Positions 62,594 through 64,000 of a DNA stretch of 64,000 bases are shown in pieces (position 1 is the first letter of the stretch; the number at the start of each line of letters is the position of its first letter). Location of the stretch: the NCBI GenBank assembly GCA_014377485.1, contig JACMPM010000024.1:17194-81193 (forward strand), read 5' to 3'. The translations under genes and the position numbers were made by a program. The notes beneath the pieces were generated by a model, which did no database searches, had not been told where the DNA came from, and worked only from the letters and a program-made list of their open reading frames with translations. Source of the stretch: Bacteriovorax sp. GTDB lineage: Bacteria; Bdellovibrionota; Bacteriovoracia; Bacteriovoracales; Bacteriovoracaceae.

Positions 62594-64000
62594 CTAAAAA
62601 TAAAAACTCATTCCAAGCAGATATTTTATGTCGTTGATGGAAATTTTTCCATTTATTTTATCATCAAGCGAGTCCACAACACTCAAGCGTTTCATGTCCA
62701 GATTAATTCCGGCATTCAAACTTGCCCCTACGTTAACCGAGTCTTCGGTAAGATCCCCACTTCTGAAGCGGTATTTGGTTAACAATTGTAGAGCTGGAAG
62801 GGCAAGTACCTGGTAAGTATATTTTTTTGATAAGTCTCGAGCTTGCATTTCAATACTTCCGGCCTTCAGACCAATCCCACCAAGGAAAATAAATGAATTG
62901 AGAGTCAGTGGATTATTGATGAAATAATAATTGAGATAGGCTCCGTAATAACCTTCCTGACCGCGGGCATTGAGTCCGCCTACATCATAATCGGCCACAC
63001 CTTTTTCTAGAACAAATTGCAAAGACCAATTTTTTAAATCTTTTGATGTACGAGATAAATGCAGGTCATAGCCCAGCCCTAAAGTATAACCGAGGTTTCT
63101 ATAGTTTTGATCAAGACTGGTAGAGTGATCTGCCATCGATCCAGAATAATGAATCATTACTTCGTTGCCATCAAGTTCATTTAAAACAAGTTCACGTCTA
63201 CGTTCTTCATGCTCAAGACCAGTGCGGATAAAATAACGGCGTAAAGTTGCATCATCCATATCTTCTGACCATTGTGGTCCGTCTCGCTTTATTTTTGAGA
63301 TCGCTTTAGGATTAATTTGCTCGTGTATTTTCCTATCTTCTTTAATAGTGTCATAGACCGAGTCTATCGTAATTTTGTCATTGATATCTCTAGTACCAGA
63401 GACTTTATTTTGATCTTTATACAAACCATGGGCGAGCTCATATTTTTGTGAATTTATTTTTTCAATATAGCCGGCGGCTATAGAATCAAGAAGTTTTTTA
63501 TCTTCAGCATTGGCAATATCAGCAATTTTTACTTCGCGATTTCCAACAAAATATTTTTCTTCCGTATCATCGTTATACTGATCACTGAACTTTACTCCAG
63601 AATTTTTTCTCATATGCTCGTACGTTTGAACTAAAAGATCAGCTTCCGGAACTTTTTTTGTTTCATATAACTCATCTGACTCTTCAAAGGCATTTGAACT
63701 TTGTAAAAGACGATCCGGAACATTATTTTTATTTTCTTCTAAATACTGGTCAACACTTCCATATTCATTTGGAGAAAGTACCACATGACGCTGTTTAACT
63801 CTCATCGGCCTTCCAGCTTTGACTTGATTGGAAGTTAAAACAAGAAGATGTCCCATGGCCTTTATAAACCGAGGGTCATAAATTTTAGACATGTACCAAA
63901 TTGATTTTTTGGGGAAACTTTTTATCAATTTTCCTTCGGCCACCAAATAAATTTTTGGGAATTTATAGTCTCCGGTCTGGACAAAGAATTTAGCAAAAGA
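62594..64000 (-). CDS. Outer-membrane barrel protein, 5' end cut off
   Basis: The frame is open to the right edge; about 468 residues are visible and the true start lies outside (the sequence enters as SFAKFFVQTGDYKFPKIYLV). The N-terminal part up to about residue 250 is charged and contains the NEYGSVDQYLEENKN region, with no recognised motif. The C-terminal 180 residues are a barrel (LGYTLGLGYDLHLS, ending in YLLGMSFYF). It pairs with the next barrel gene, and both resemble the proteins at 11871 and 15830 in general design only. Confidence 0.65.
   Translation of the reverse strand, partial: SFAKFFVQTGDYKFPKIYLVAEGKLIKSFPKKSIWYMSKIYDPRFIKAMGHLLVLTSNQVKAGRPMRVKQRHVVLSPNEYGSVDQYLEENKNNVPDRLLQSSNAFEESDELYETKKVPEADLLVQTYEHMRKNSGVKFSDQYNDDTEEKYFVGNREVKIADIANAEDKKLLDSIAAGYIEKINSQKYELAHGLYKDQNKVSGTRDINDKITIDSVYDTIKEDRKIHEQINPKAISKIKRDGPQWSEDMDDATLRRYFIRTGLEHEERRRELVLNELDGNEVMIHYSGSMADHSTSLDQNYRNLGYTLGLGYDLHLSRTSKDLKNWSLQFVLEKGVADYDVGGLNARGQEGYYGAYLNYYFINNPLTLNSFIFLGGIGLKAGSIEMQARDLSKKYTYQVLALPALQLLTKYRFRSGDLTEDSVNVGASLNAGINLDMKRLSVVDSLDDKINGKISINDIKYLLGMSFYF

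Noticed and set aside
1..64000. tRNA, rRNA, CRISPR, transposase or prophage genes
   Set aside because: No cloverleaf, spaced repeat, transposase motif or phage structural gene was recognised anywhere in the window; small non-coding RNAs cannot be excluded by eye.

Overview
The window reads as chromosomal DNA of an AT-rich Gram-negative bacterium, most likely a Bacteriovorax/Peredibacter-type member of the Bdellovibrionota. This rests on gene content and is an inference, because there is no rRNA here to confirm it. Supporting signs are the many small signal-peptide proteins and outer-membrane barrels, DUF4360 proteins, a TIGR02147-type regulator, FecR-domain and LytM (M23) envelope proteins, and frequent TTG starts. 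Coding density is very high. Several convergent gene pairs touch or overlap, and the only gene-free stretch over 300 bases (10207-10546) holds a broken small gene. I see no tRNA, rRNA, CRISPR array, insertion sequence, prophage or plasmid functions.

Left part (1-26 kb). A truncated gene at the edge encodes an exported protein with a metallopeptidase-like HExxH region and a DUF4105 (Lnb-type) domain. Next come a small Cys-rich exported protein and a tightly coupled pair: a possible PD-(D/E)XK nuclease and a HAD-IIIA phosphatase. A pyrimidine operon follows (pyrB, a fused carA-carB, pyrF). After it lie an interrupted HNH fragment, a small gene, a frameshifted small exported gene, and the inosine/guanosine kinase gsk. 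From 12 to 26 kb most genes encode exported or envelope proteins of unknown role. Among them are MgtC/SapB, an App1-like phosphatase, a C45-type NTN hydrolase, a three-gene cluster ending in a coiled-coil/Hsp20-like protein, and two divergent DUF4360 paralogues. A TIGR02147-type regulator is coupled to a small exported protein. Several inverted repeats here look like operators or RNA hairpins.

Middle (26.9-35.1 kb). Two uptake operons lie in tandem: phnDCE-type (phosphate, phosphonate or phosphite) and a complete dipeptide importer dppABCDF. A prey-feeding or scavenging lifestyle would fit, but that is inference.

Right part (35-64 kb). A minus-strand run reads rpoH, rpsO, pnp, dut, a PHA-system-like small protein, a 2Fe-2S ferredoxin with a long charged tail, and an exported alpha/beta hydrolase. 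It ends in a small exported gene carrying an in-frame stop. Then come a secreted unknown, a TPR-like protein, a FecR/beta-barrel protein, and the conserved stress operon prkA-yeaH-spoVR. That operon is transcribed divergently from a PP2C phosphatase, an M23 peptidase, secA, an acidic YbjQ-like protein and glpD. The right edge holds two minus-strand outer-membrane barrel genes, the last one cut by the window end.

Overall this looks like housekeeping plus lineage-specific envelope genes rather than a mobile island. The best candidates for something undescribed are the nuclease/HAD pair (1895-3453), the three-gene cluster at 16953-18774, the tandem-repeat zinc-ribbon protein (14945-15814), and the DUF4360 and TIGR02147 regulatory loci at 23.4-26.3 kb.
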